Assembly: GCA_902509675.1 (NCBI GenBank)
Contig: CABWYN010000010.1
Span: forward strand, 1-37,149
Length of the DNA stretch: 37,149 nucleotides
Reading direction: 5' to 3'
Origin: an uncultured Bacteroidota bacterium
GTDB lineage: Bacteria; Bacteroidota; Bacteroidia; Flavobacteriales; Flavobacteriaceae
How positions within the stretch are numbered: the stretch's first letter is position 1; every line of letters starts with the position of its first letter. The notes under the pieces were generated by a model that was not told where the DNA came from, did no database searches, and saw only the letters and a program-made list of their open reading frames with translations. The translations under genes were made by a program, and so were the position numbers. Below are positions 8,960 through 18,691 of this stretch, in pieces.

Positions 8960-11118
8960 TCTTTAATTATTTTATGAATTACTTCTTTAAAATTATTTAA
9001 AGAATTGATTTTTATTAAGTATGTACCTTTTGCAAATGATGAGATATCTAATGTGTATTCGATTGAATCATTGATGTCAACTCCAGTTATTTTTGTGCCT
9101 TTTAAATCAAATAATTGAACTCTATAATTAGAGTGTTTTGGAAAAATTAAATTTATACGTCCGTGTGATGGATTGGGATATAATCTTACCTTGAATTCAT
9201 TTTCATTTATTTGATTAAAATCACCATTTGAAAGTGATTCATCAATGTTAAAAACAAAAGATGTTAAAGAAAGTTCAGGCAAGGTTGTTATAAAATACCT
9301 GTCATAATAATTGATTTCTTGCGTTCCAAGGGATGTGAATTCTTCTGAATCGTTATTAGTAGTTAGAATTCGCTCTACCGAAATTGCACCAAGTGGAATA
9401 TCCATCGAAAAGTCTTTTTCTTCGCCCTCGTTAAAAACTTGTAGTATGATTTTGGTATTGTCTTCTGAAATAAAAGCACCTGTATATATTTGATTGTCAG
9501 AGGAAGTATTTGATTGTATCAGACTATACCCTTTTTTGATAAGATTTGTAAAATGTTTAAATGTATAATACCTCTTTGGTAAAATAATTTCACCTACTGG
9601 AGTCCAGGCAACTAGACTAGAATATCCATCATTGTCCGCCTGCTCATAAAATAGGTGCATCATATACGCTGTCATTCCACCTTCATTAAACCCTCTTAAC
9701 ATCCACTTTATATAATTTGCTGCATCAGTCATTGACTGATCTGTACTGTTTAAGTTAGCTGATTCGGTAACCCAAACAGGTTTGTCATTTGATGCAATTT
9801 TTAATGCATTCCAATTTGCATTGTGATTTGCGTCTGCGTAGGTGTGCGTTCCTACCACATCAACCGCATTTTCAACCGCGCTGTTATTAAACATGCTATT
9901 TATGTAGTTTGTAGCTGATGTTGAAGAGTTTTGAGATTCTACTCTAAAACACTCTGGGGAAATAATCTTAATGTTATCTAGCCCTGAATTTGACAACCTA
10001 GCATTTAAGTTTATTAATATACTTGATAATTCTGAGGGTGTAGTATTCATGGACTCGTATGAAACCTCATAATCAGGCTCATTTGTAGGTGAAATTGCAG
10101 TGACTTCAATTCCATACCTAGACTCCATACCATTTAAAAATGCAACAAGAAATTCACTAAATTCTGATTCTCCTCCACTAATCAGAGTACCTCCACCATT
10201 ATGTTGGCCGTTGGTTTTAAGCCAGGCTGGGGCGCTGTTACAGTTACCGATTACGTGATCAAATCCATTAACACTTAAGTTAAAAGCATTTTGTAAGGCT
10301 TCACCAATATATCTAGTTCTCCAACTATTTGGATCACTATCATATCTTGTCCAATCTAGTTGTGTTTCATCTAAGCTATAAGGATCATCATTATCATTTT
10401 CAGGCTCTAAGTCGTGATAAACAAAAAACCTAATCATGTTAACCTCAAGGTCATTAAAACAATATTGTTCAATCTGCTCTCTAAATGAGTCATTTAATAC
10501 ATAGAGATCCTCAGTTCTTCTTTTAATTCCCGCTCCAAAACCATCAATTGTTTGAAATTTAATGTCCGGATCAAAAGTAACCCTTTCACCTGGTGAGACA
10601 CTAACCTCATCCAAAAAGTAGGTTACATCAGATTGCATGTACCAAAACCTAACTCTATTGTTATCGCTAGAATTTTCAACAGTGAAGGTGTGGGTATATC
10701 TTTTCCATTGATTGGTTACCCAAATATTTTGACCCTGATAACTTCCAGACACGTCAGATTGAAAAACCAATTTCATCTGCCTAGAATCTGCTCCAGAAAT
10801 TTTAGCATAAAAAGTCACTGTATACTTTTGGCCTGCCAAAACTTGAAAAGGATATTCGCTTTTAGAGCTAACATGCCATCCGTTTGCCCCTAATGAATGT
10901 ACTTCGCACTTCAAAGCCTTTGTACTACCCTGAACCAAATTATCTGTTTCAATTGAGTATGTTGCATCCCCACCCTCATTAGCTTGATGGCTCCAATATT
11001 GAAATTCATTGTTTTCAATATCCTCTAAGAAACCATTAGCAAGTGGAAGTTGGTTCTGGGAGGCAAGTGAAAGTATAGAAACACTCCAAAAAAATAATAT
11101 CTTTTTTATCATCTTCAC
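8956..11118 (-). CDS. GH30-like glycoside hydrolase (clan GH-A TIM barrel) with N-terminal CBM-like module and T9SS C-terminal domain
   Basis: FQTIDGFGAGIKRRTEDLYVLND; acid/base candidate in ISPTNEPDYEVS; nucleophile candidate in KPVWVTESANLNS; C-terminal VRLYPNPSHGRINLIFP...FAKGTYLIKI. Family-level call is by motif reading only. Confidence 0.75.
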   Translation of the reverse strand: MKMIKKILFFWSVSILSLASQNQLPLANGFLEDIENNEFQYWSHQANEGGDATYSIETDNLVQGSTKALKCEVHSLGANGWHVSSKSEYPFQVLAGQKYTVTFYAKISGADSRQMKLVFQSDVSGSYQGQNIWVTNQWKRYTHTFTVENSSDNNRVRFWYMQSDVTYFLDEVSVSPGERVTFDPDIKFQTIDGFGAGIKRRTEDLYVLNDSFREQIEQYCFNDLEVNMIRFFVYHDLEPENDNDDPYSLDETQLDWTRYDSDPNSWRTRYIGEALQNAFNLSVNGFDHVIGNCNSAPAWLKTNGQHNGGGTLISGGESEFSEFLVAFLNGMESRYGIEVTAISPTNEPDYEVSYESMNTTPSELSSILINLNARLSNSGLDNIKIISPECFRVESQNSSTSATNYINSMFNNSAVENAVDVVGTHTYADANHNANWNALKIASNDKPVWVTESANLNSTDQSMTDAANYIKWMLRGFNEGGMTAYMMHLFYEQADNDGYSSLVAWTPVGEIILPKRYYTFKHFTNLIKKGYSLIQSNTSSDNQIYTGAFISEDNTKIILQVFNEGEEKDFSMDIPLGAISVERILTTNNDSEEFTSLGTQEINYYDRYFITTLPELSLTSFVFNIDESLSNGDFNQINENEFKVRLYPNPSHGRINLIFPKHSNYRVQLFDLKGTKITGVDINDSIEYTLDISSFAKGTYLIKINSLNNFKEVIHKIIKE

Positions 11119-11128
11119 TAAGAATTAC

Positions 11129-11169
11129 AAAAAATTTAGCCCGTATATAATTTCAAAATACGGGCTAAA
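11129..11169 (-). terminator. Hairpin plus U-tract between susD and the GH30-like gene (intrinsic terminator or attenuator candidate)
   Basis: Plus strand: AAAAAA (11129-11134) TTTAGCCCGTAT (11135-11146) ATAATTTCAAA loop ATACGGGCTAAA (11158-11169). Perfect 12-bp stem; read on the minus strand it is followed by TTTTTT. Confidence 0.75.
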
Positions 11170-11175
11170 CAAAAT

Positions 11176-12705
11176 TTAATCTAAATCTATTAATTCATTT
11201 GTGTTAATCTCTATCAAAGGAATTGGTAAAGACATCACTTGAGAAGGGTCTGTACTGAGTGTTAAATCAACAGACGGATTATGAATTGGATTATTATTGT
11301 GAAATAAAATTGTTCTGTTTAAAAAGTTGTCAAAACCTCTTCTTCTGTTGTTATGCGCATCTTCTCCTTCACCTAAAACCTCAAATCTGTACTCGTACAT
11401 AATTGCTTCTCTAAATTCTTCTTGTGTTCCAAAATAAGCACCTTGAGGACTCATTCCAACTCTGCTCAGTAACTCGGTTACAAAACCTAATTGTTGTCCG
11501 TTATCTAATTCGTTTGAAATTTCAGCTAACATAATCAATAGTTCACCATATCTGTATATTATTAAGTTTTGATCTCCATATTGATTACTGTGTTGTGTGT
11601 CTTTTTCGGTAAACTTAAAAAAGTACGGGTGAGCTTTAGAAAAATTAGGTCTATTAGGATTTGAGGGGTAAACTGTTACAGTATTACCATTATCCGCTCT
11701 TTGATAAGAGTGTAAATAAGTTCCTTCTAATCTGGGGTCATTTGGATAAACTGATTCGTGATGGTTATATACGTCCGCATGTACACGTAACCAGCCAAAA
11801 TGTTGTCCTAACTTATATTTCCAGGGGGTAAAATTTCTTCCCATTTGTGAGTTTGCTGCATCTTGACTTATTTGTAGTTCCCATATTGATTCAGAAGAGT
11901 TTTCATTGGTGTCAGTGAATAAACTTCCATAATCTGCAACTAAGCTATACTGACCGTAAACTTCAATAGCTTGCTCATAAGCTAGCTGCCAATAATCCAA
12001 TTCAGTAAATCCGTCTGCTCTTAAATCTGGATTTGTAGCCAATGTCATATATACTTTAGCTAATAACATATTTGCTGCATACTGCTTTGGGTATCCGATG
12101 CCGCTTGAGCCATTTATTAAAGTCAATGCCATCTGAGCATCAGCAATAATTTGAGCATAAACATCTTTAGACGAAGTAGTAGCTAAATGTAAATTTTCAT
12201 TGTTTGGAAGAGACAGCCAAAGCGGTACATCTCCCCAAAGCCTCGTTAATGAAAAATATGACCATGCTCTCACAAAATATGCCTGACCGGCTATGTCATT
12301 AAATCCAGATTCGTCTGAAGTTGTCGGTTCATTCACAGTTACAATGTTGTGTATTGCGCCATTACATCGAGCTATGGCAGAATATACTCCGCCCCACATA
12401 GCCTCTGTGTCTGCATCATAAGTGGGTTTTAAGGAGAATAGATTAGCGTTATTTATATTATTTACATTATTTCCGCCGTTTTTACCTGCGGTAAATAAAC
12501 CTGAAAATCCATTGATAGCAAATATTCTTCTTTCCTGGGCATTGTAGCTAGTTAGGGCTTGATATATACCATCAAGCGCTCCCTTAGCTACACTTATATC
12601 TGAATATACCGCGTTAGAGTCTAAAAATATTGGGTCTTCGTCTAAATCACAGGAAGTGACAAAAAAACCAATTATTGATAATAATATTATTTTAAAATTT
12701 TTCAT
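11176..12705 (-). CDS. susD: SusD/RagB-family outer-membrane glycan-binding lipoprotein
   Basis: Lipobox SIIGFFVTSCDLDEDP; FLDSNAVYSDISVAKGALDGIYQAL; GQAYFVRAWSYFSLTRLWGDVPLWL; RYGELLIMLAEISNEL. Immediately downstream of susC. Confidence 0.95.
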   Translation of the reverse strand: MKNFKIILLSIIGFFVTSCDLDEDPIFLDSNAVYSDISVAKGALDGIYQALTSYNAQERRIFAINGFSGLFTAGKNGGNNVNNINNANLFSLKPTYDADTEAMWGGVYSAIARCNGAIHNIVTVNEPTTSDESGFNDIAGQAYFVRAWSYFSLTRLWGDVPLWLSLPNNENLHLATTSSKDVYAQIIADAQMALTLINGSSGIGYPKQYAANMLLAKVYMTLATNPDLRADGFTELDYWQLAYEQAIEVYGQYSLVADYGSLFTDTNENSSESIWELQISQDAANSQMGRNFTPWKYKLGQHFGWLRVHADVYNHHESVYPNDPRLEGTYLHSYQRADNGNTVTVYPSNPNRPNFSKAHPYFFKFTEKDTQHSNQYGDQNLIIYRYGELLIMLAEISNELDNGQQLGFVTELLSRVGMSPQGAYFGTQEEFREAIMYEYRFEVLGEGEDAHNNRRRGFDNFLNRTILFHNNNPIHNPSVDLTLSTDPSQVMSLPIPLIEINTNELIDLD

Positions 12706-12734
12706 ATTTAAAGAATTTAGTTTTTTAATTTTTT

Positions 12735-15700
12735 TTAAAACCCAACATTAAGTCCTACAACAAAAGTTCTTGCATTTGCTCTTCCATTCCAATCCACTCC
12801 ATTTATAAGGCCGTTATATAAAAAGCTTGAAATTTCGGGATCGTATCCACTATAGTTTGTCCAAGTTATCAGATTTTGTCCTGCAATAAATAATTTTAAA
12901 TTACTTATTGAGTCTATATTGTTAACATCAAAGTCGTATGCAATCGTTAAATTACTCAACCTCAAATAACTTCCGTCCTCAATGATTCTGTCAGTCATAG
13001 CTGGTTGGCCATTTGTGGAATATCCAATCCTGGGATAAACATTTGTTTGAGCATCAGGTCTCCATGCATTAAAATACGCATCAGGTGCAATATTCAAATA
13101 GGTTAATCCTTCAGCATTATTTAATTGTAATAAATTTCCGTTTGCTATGTCATTACCATAAACTCCGTTAAAAAGAATATTGGCTGAAAGCCTCTTGTAA
13201 GTTAAATTAAAATTAAAGCCATATATAAAATCTGGATTTGGATTTCCTATAAATGTTCTATCGCTTAGGTCAATAATTCCATCTCCATTTTGATCAATAA
13301 TCTTTACATCACCAGGCGCCGCAAGGTTTCCAAAAACTTCTGGAAGGGCGTCTCCAGTTTGATAAATCCCGTCAGTTTCCAATCCATAAAATAAACTTGT
13401 TTCTTCACCTTCAACAAATACGTTGGCGGGGTATCTAAATAAATTACTTCTTGTTACTTCTGAACCAAAATAAAATCTTCTTTCCTCAGCAATTCCATCA
13501 ACATAAAACTCGTCCAACGGCTGAGAAGAAAGATCTGTGATTTTGGTTTTATTAATTCCTATGTTTCCTCCAAATGACAGAGTCAAATCCTGATTAGAAA
13601 TTAGGTCTGTGTTTAATGAAAGCTCAATACCTTTATTGGTGATTTCGCCTTTGTTAACCAAAATACTTTGAAACCCAGAAGACGTTGGAATACTAGCTCT
13701 TTGAAGTAAATCTTTGGTAGTCTTTTCATAAACATCAAGAGTTCCTGTGATTTTTTGATTCTTTGTGGCAAAGTCAGCACCGAAATTTAATTGCTCTGTT
13801 GTTTCCCAAGTCAAATCTGGGTTTGCTACATTCTGCAGTGCAATTGGAACATTTGTGCCTCCATCGGCATTTCCATAAAGATTAGCTGAGGCTCCATAAT
13901 TTGAAAGAGTTCCATACGATCCTATTCCGTGATTTCCTATTTGACCCCAACCACCTCTTAGCTTAAGTTCTTCAAATAATTTTAGGTCATTATTTTGATG
14001 AACATTCCATGCTAGAGCAAAGGATGGGAAAAAACCATACCTATTATTTTGTGCAAACTTTGAAACACCGTCTCTTCTAAAAGTAGCTGTTAAAATATAT
14101 GTGTTATCATATGTGTAATTAACCCTTCCAAGTAGAGAAAAAATTTGTTGATCACCCTTTATAAAAGTTAGAGGTCTGGTTACAACTTGACCAAAGGCTG
14201 GATTTTGAGTTGTAAACTGAGTAGTGACAAAATCCTCAACTGCATAAATATTATTATTAACTTTTCTAACATCATAAGTCACCCCTAAAACACTATTAAT
14301 TCGGTGTTTTCTTTTTAGTGTTCTGTTAAACCTTAAAAAGTTGTTTACCTGAAATGAGGAATTATTAAGACCTGTGATTTGCAGAGAGCCATTGGCATTA
14401 TTTCCTTGCCATGTAGTTGTTCCAAAAAATCTTCTTCTTTCTTTTGTCCTAATATTTCCACCAATTTTTACCTGATATCTAAGGCCTTGGACGGGCAATT
14501 TATATGTTAGTGCAAGATTTCCAATATATCTACTTTCCTTTGAAATATCTTCAAAATCATTAATCCATGAATAGGGGTTAGAAATATCTAAATCTTCACC
14601 AAAGTCTTCAAATTCTTCGGTAATTATGGGTCTAAATGAAATAACCTGTTTGATAAAACTCTGATTTGAACCCCCTAATAAATCTCCGCTTTCTGCAAAA
14701 TTAGTAGAGCTCAAATATCCACTCATTCTGGCCTCTAAAATTAACTTGTCATTTAGATCTTGATTAAAATTGATTCTCATATCTCCACTTTTAAACGACG
14801 AGGTGGGAACAATTCCCTGCTGATCATCAAATCCGGCAGATATATAATAATTTCCGTTGTCCGTTCCTCCTGAAACCGAGCCTCCAACTTTTCTGCTTAT
14901 GCCACTTCTGTAAATCTCATCTTGCCAGTGATAGGATTGAGCTGGTGTTTCTAAAACTGTTCCGTCTTCATCAATACTATAAATAGCATAATCATCGTCA
15001 ATAAAAAATCTAGGGTTAAGACCGTTTCCAGCATTTACTTCATTTACATAAGCCGCATAACCATAGGGGTCAAGAACATCATATTTCTTTGAAATGACAC
15101 GAACAGAGGTATTCGAAAATGCTTCTATATTCACTTTACCACTCTTACCTTTTTTTGTTGTTATAACCACAACACCGTTTGCGCCCCTAGATCCGTAAAT
15201 GGCAGTGGCAGATGCATCTTTTAAAACCTGAATACTCTCAATATCTCTGGGGTTGATTCCATTTAATCCGTTTTGACTTTCTTGTCCAATATTACCAACG
15301 CCGGCAGGCAATACATCTTCACCAGCAGAGGAAATAATTACGCCATCTACCACATACAAAGGTTCATTATTACCCCTTAAACTATTTGTTCCTCTAATTT
15401 TTACACTAATCCCAGACCCCGGATTTCCTCCGTTTTGTACCACTTGCACACCTGCTGCTCTTCCCTGAAGCAATTGATCTATAGAGTTAGACTGGTTTGC
15501 AACTTCTTCTTCAACTTTCACAGATGATAAAGATCCTGTAAGATCCTTTTTTAGTACAGATCCATATCCTATAACCACAACTTCCTCTAGTTGCTCTAGG
15601 TCTGGAAGCATCATTATACTCATTGTTTCTGTAGAGGAAACATCCGCTTCCTGGGTTGAATAGCCTAGGTATGAGAAAATTAACACTTTAGGCTTATCTG

Positions 15701-15884
15701 ACGGAATTGTTATAGAATAATTTCCGTCAAAATCACTAAGCGCACCAATGTTTGAATTTTCAACTGTGATATTTACACCAACTAGCGGTATATTATTTTC
15801 ATCGTTAACGGTTCCCGAAATCGTTTTCGTCTGTGTAAAAGCGAAAATTGGAAACAAAACAAATACTAAAAGTAGTTTTTTCAT
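12735..15884 (-). CDS. susC: SusC/RagA-family TonB-linked outer-membrane transporter
   Basis: Carboxypeptidase-regulatory-like N-terminus TISGTVNDENNIPLVGVNITVEN; plug EVVVIGYGSVLKKDLTGSLSSVK; GINPRDIESIQVLKDASATAIYGSRGANGVVVITTKKGK. Confidence 0.97.
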   Translation of the reverse strand: MKKLLLVFVLFPIFAFTQTKTISGTVNDENNIPLVGVNITVENSNIGALSDFDGNYSITIPSDKPKVLIFSYLGYSTQEADVSSTETMSIMMLPDLEQLEEVVVIGYGSVLKKDLTGSLSSVKVEEEVANQSNSIDQLLQGRAAGVQVVQNGGNPGSGISVKIRGTNSLRGNNEPLYVVDGVIISSAGEDVLPAGVGNIGQESQNGLNGINPRDIESIQVLKDASATAIYGSRGANGVVVITTKKGKSGKVNIEAFSNTSVRVISKKYDVLDPYGYAAYVNEVNAGNGLNPRFFIDDDYAIYSIDEDGTVLETPAQSYHWQDEIYRSGISRKVGGSVSGGTDNGNYYISAGFDDQQGIVPTSSFKSGDMRINFNQDLNDKLILEARMSGYLSSTNFAESGDLLGGSNQSFIKQVISFRPIITEEFEDFGEDLDISNPYSWINDFEDISKESRYIGNLALTYKLPVQGLRYQVKIGGNIRTKERRRFFGTTTWQGNNANGSLQITGLNNSSFQVNNFLRFNRTLKRKHRINSVLGVTYDVRKVNNNIYAVEDFVTTQFTTQNPAFGQVVTRPLTFIKGDQQIFSLLGRVNYTYDNTYILTATFRRDGVSKFAQNNRYGFFPSFALAWNVHQNNDLKLFEELKLRGGWGQIGNHGIGSYGTLSNYGASANLYGNADGGTNVPIALQNVANPDLTWETTEQLNFGADFATKNQKITGTLDVYEKTTKDLLQRASIPTSSGFQSILVNKGEITNKGIELSLNTDLISNQDLTLSFGGNIGINKTKITDLSSQPLDEFYVDGIAEERRFYFGSEVTRSNLFRYPANVFVEGEETSLFYGLETDGIYQTGDALPEVFGNLAAPGDVKIIDQNGDGIIDLSDRTFIGNPNPDFIYGFNFNLTYKRLSANILFNGVYGNDIANGNLLQLNNAEGLTYLNIAPDAYFNAWRPDAQTNVYPRIGYSTNGQPAMTDRIIEDGSYLRLSNLTIAYDFDVNNIDSISNLKLFIAGQNLITWTNYSGYDPEISSFLYNGLINGVDWNGRANARTFVVGLNVGF

Positions 15885-16090
15885 GAATAGTTAGTTTCAA
15901 ATTATTAAAAAACTAAATATAGCACTCTATCATCTTTTTTAAAACAAATTTGTAAAAAATGAACGTTGTTTTTAGTAGAACCTCAAAACTAATAGAAAAT
16001 CATTAGTAAATTCTCAAAATTGAAGCTTAAAAATATACTTTTAAAAAATATTTGATAAATTTTATTTGTCATTAAACTCTACATGTTTTT

Positions 16091-16123
16091 TTTGCTATGT
16101 GTGCATAGTATTTAATATATTTG
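16091..16123 (+). promoter_or_regulatory. Bacteroidota-type promoter (TTTG-N21-TANNTTTG) for the gene at 16138
   Basis: TTTG at 16091-16094, 21-nt spacer, TATATTTG at 16116-16123; ATG at 16138. Confidence 0.6.
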
Positions 16124-16137
16124 TGAAAAATCTGAAA

Positions 16138-17421
16138 ATGAAAAATTTTATTTCCCTGCTAATTCTTTTTTGCGTAGCTTCTATTAATGCTCAAATCTTA
16201 CTACCTGTAGATTTTGAAAATGACCAAGTCCTAATTGAAGATATAGTTAATTTTGACGGAGGAACGGGCTCTGTCGTTTCTAATCCTCAAATTGACGATA
16301 ACAACCCTAGCGAGCAAGTGGGTGTTATAACCAGAGAGGGGGGGGAAATCTGGGCGGGTAGCTATATCGAGCTTGATAATTATTTAGATTTTTCTACAAA
16401 TACTCATATTTCAATGAGTGTTTATACTCCAATTTCTGGGCTAACAGTTAAATTTAAATTAGAAGGAGATAATGGCGCACAAACCGAGCGTGATGCTTAT
16501 TCAACCCAGTCAAATGATTGGGAAACTCTTACTTGGAGTTTTGCAGGAGAACCCTCAAACACTTATAATAAACTTGTTTTGATGTTTGATTTTGGTAATG
16601 TTGGTGATGGTGGTGAAAATTCAACCTTTTACTTTGACAATATTAATTCTTTTGACCCGTCTGGGGGCCTAAATCAAATTGATTTGCCAGTTACCTTTGA
16701 AGATCCAGAAGTTTACTATACGGTAATTGACTTTGAAGGCAATGGGCCATCAACAATTGTTGAAGAAGGGGGTAATCACTATGTTCAGGTTATAAAAAAC
16801 GATGAGTCTGGCACCTCTGCTGGAGTAACAATTGGAACCGAAGAAGGATTTGCAACTAATATCCCAGTTACAAGTAGTGATACCAAAATGTATGCTCACG
16901 TTTATGTGGAGGGAACCACACAAATTGGTATACCTGTTCGGTTTAAGATTGAAAACTCTAATGACCCAACTCAATCTGTAGAAACTGAAGTATTTACATC
17001 TGTTGCGGGTGAATGGGAGGTTTTAGAATTTGATTTTAGCAATGAAGCATCTGGGACAGCCGCACTAAACACAAGTTATCCATTTAACATGGCTTCAATA
17101 TTTTTTAATTTTGGTACCACAGGCGATAATGAAACTATTTATCGACTTGATAATATATCCTTTGGATCGCCAATATCTTTAAGTATCAATGATAATATTT
17201 CTACATCTTACAGGCTTTATCCTAATCCAGTTGTTGACAAAATAAATATAATTGGAATTGACGGAACAGAAAGAGTTACCGTTACAGATATTTTAGGAAA
17301 AGAACTGTTTAAAGGTCTAGGGATTCAAGAAATAAACTTATCAAATTATGGCAAGGGCAGTTATTTCATAACCTTATCCAAGGAGAATAAAAGCCATACA
17401 TTTAAGATTATTAAAAAATAA
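16138..17421 (+). CDS. Secreted protein with two tandem CBM-like modules and T9SS C-terminal domain, divergent from susC
   Basis: ATG at 16138 (MKNFISLLILFCVASINAQ signal peptide) preferred over the track's TTG start at 16066. Two related segments, each starting LPV(D/T)FE and ending YFDNI/YRLDNI; C-terminal YRLYPNPVVDKINIIG. Confidence 0.85.
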   Translation: MKNFISLLILFCVASINAQILLPVDFENDQVLIEDIVNFDGGTGSVVSNPQIDDNNPSEQVGVITREGGEIWAGSYIELDNYLDFSTNTHISMSVYTPISGLTVKFKLEGDNGAQTERDAYSTQSNDWETLTWSFAGEPSNTYNKLVLMFDFGNVGDGGENSTFYFDNINSFDPSGGLNQIDLPVTFEDPEVYYTVIDFEGNGPSTIVEEGGNHYVQVIKNDESGTSAGVTIGTEEGFATNIPVTSSDTKMYAHVYVEGTTQIGIPVRFKIENSNDPTQSVETEVFTSVAGEWEVLEFDFSNEASGTAALNTSYPFNMASIFFNFGTTGDNETIYRLDNISFGSPISLSINDNISTSYRLYPNPVVDKINIIGIDGTERVTVTDILGKELFKGLGIQEINLSNYGKGSYFITLSKENKSHTFKIIKK

Positions 17422-17425
17422 TTTG

Positions 17426-17605
17426 ATGCGTAATTTTTGGAATCCAAATAATTATGATAAGTTATTTAATCTTGCTGTTTTTTTGATTATTCTGGGCGGG
17501 ATACTTTCTATTATCGAATTACTAACTGAAAATAGTGGTTCAATATTTATGTCAGGAGTTGTTCTACTTGTTTTACTGGCTATTTTTAAATCTCGATTTA
17601 GCTAA
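17426..17605 (+). CDS. Small membrane protein, unknown function
   Basis: ~59 aa, two hydrophobic stretches (LFNLAVFLIILGGILSII; IFMSGVVLLVLLAIF); begins 5 nt after the preceding stop. Confidence 0.5.
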   Translation: MRNFWNPNNYDKLFNLAVFLIILGGILSIIELLTENSGSIFMSGVVLLVLLAIFKSRFS

Positions 17606-17606
17606 A

Positions 17607-18104
17607 TTATTTTCTAAGTGAAGTTGGATTCGCTAAATCAGTCGTTACATAAGCGTCTGGGTTTACTGATCTTATTATTGATAGGACTTTACTAAGCTTT
17701 CTTCTAGGTACAATACACCACGAAATTATAACAGCGCCGTCTCTACCTTTTGCTTTAATGTCGGTAACCATAAATCCCCTTTCTCTAAGAGGCTTACTAA
17801 TATTAGCTGATTTAGACGGAGTAAAGACCCTAACCACAGCACTTCCAAGGCCAATAAATTTTTCTAATTGTATCCCTAAAAGAGTACCTCCTGCAAAACC
17901 AAATGCATAGGCGGCAATTAAAAACGGATCGTTAATGTCTTTGATTACTTGGGAAACCGCAAGGATCCAAATTGCTGACTCAATTAATCCTATGAATGCT
18001 CCAAGTACAGGTTTTTTTGTTACCACTAACGCCCTAACCGTGGTTAAAGATTGGTCAATAAGTCTAAGGACAAAAATTAATAACGCAGATAAAAAAAGAT
18101 TCAT
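17607..18104 (-). CDS. DUF5698/DUF2179-type (UPF0316) membrane protein
   Basis: RLIDQSLTTVRALVVTKKPVLGAFIGLIESAIWILAVSQVI; LGIQLEKFIGLG; C-terminal soluble domain AVVRVFTPSKSANISKPLRERGFMVTDIKAKGRDG. Confidence 0.75.
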   Translation of the reverse strand: MNLFLSALLIFVLRLIDQSLTTVRALVVTKKPVLGAFIGLIESAIWILAVSQVIKDINDPFLIAAYAFGFAGGTLLGIQLEKFIGLGSAVVRVFTPSKSANISKPLRERGFMVTDIKAKGRDGAVIISWCIVPRRKLSKVLSIIRSVNPDAYVTTDLANPTSLRK

Positions 18105-18190
18105 TTTTTAAATTTCTAAATTGTATTATCTAAAATTAGATGATTTTATAAAGCTTTTAATTTTAAATTTGTTTTTTTATTCACTTAGTT

Positions 18191-18691
18191 ATGATACGGG
18201 CTGGAAATATTTCTGACATTGATACCATTTTAAATATTACAAAGTCCTGTGCAGCTCACATGATTCAAAATGGCATCTATCAATGGAATGAACATTATCC
18301 AAATAAAAGCTCATTTGTCAATGATGCAGAAAACAACGATCTATATGTTGATGTTGAAAATGAAGAAATAATTGCCTGTATTTCCCTTTGCGTTAAAATG
18401 GATGAGGTTTATATGCCTATAACTTGGAAAACTAAAAATCAGAATAATTTATATATTCATCGGTTGGCAGTTCATCCTGATTTTCAAAAGAAAGGAGTTG
18501 GGAAAAATTTAATGGATTTTGCAGAAAACTACGCTAGGGAAAAACTGTACAAATCCATAAGGTTAGATACATTTTCAAAGAACAAAAGAAATTTAAAATT
18601 TTATGAATCAAGGGGGTATCATCGATTGGAAAGCATATATTTTCCAAAGCAAAGTGAGTTTCCTTTTTATTGCTATGAATTAATACTTTGA
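18191..18691 (+). CDS. GNAT-family N-acetyltransferase
   Basis: IHRLAVHPDFQKKGVGKNLMDFAENYAREKLYKSIRLDTFSKNKRNLKFYESRGYHR (acetyl-CoA-binding motif). Confidence 0.88.
   Translation: MIRAGNISDIDTILNITKSCAAHMIQNGIYQWNEHYPNKSSFVNDAENNDLYVDVENEEIIACISLCVKMDEVYMPITWKTKNQNNLYIHRLAVHPDFQKKGVGKNLMDFAENYAREKLYKSIRLDTFSKNKRNLKFYESRGYHRLESIYFPKQSEFPFYCYELIL

Noticed and set aside
17595-17639. GATTTAGC...GCTAAATC inverted repeat between convergent gene ends
   Set aside because: Only 8 bp with a 29-nt loop; too weak to call a bidirectional terminator.
18164-18171. TAAATTTG -7-like box upstream of the GNAT gene
   Set aside because: Matches TANNTTTG but no TTTG-like -33 element at suitable spacing; too weak in AT-rich DNA.
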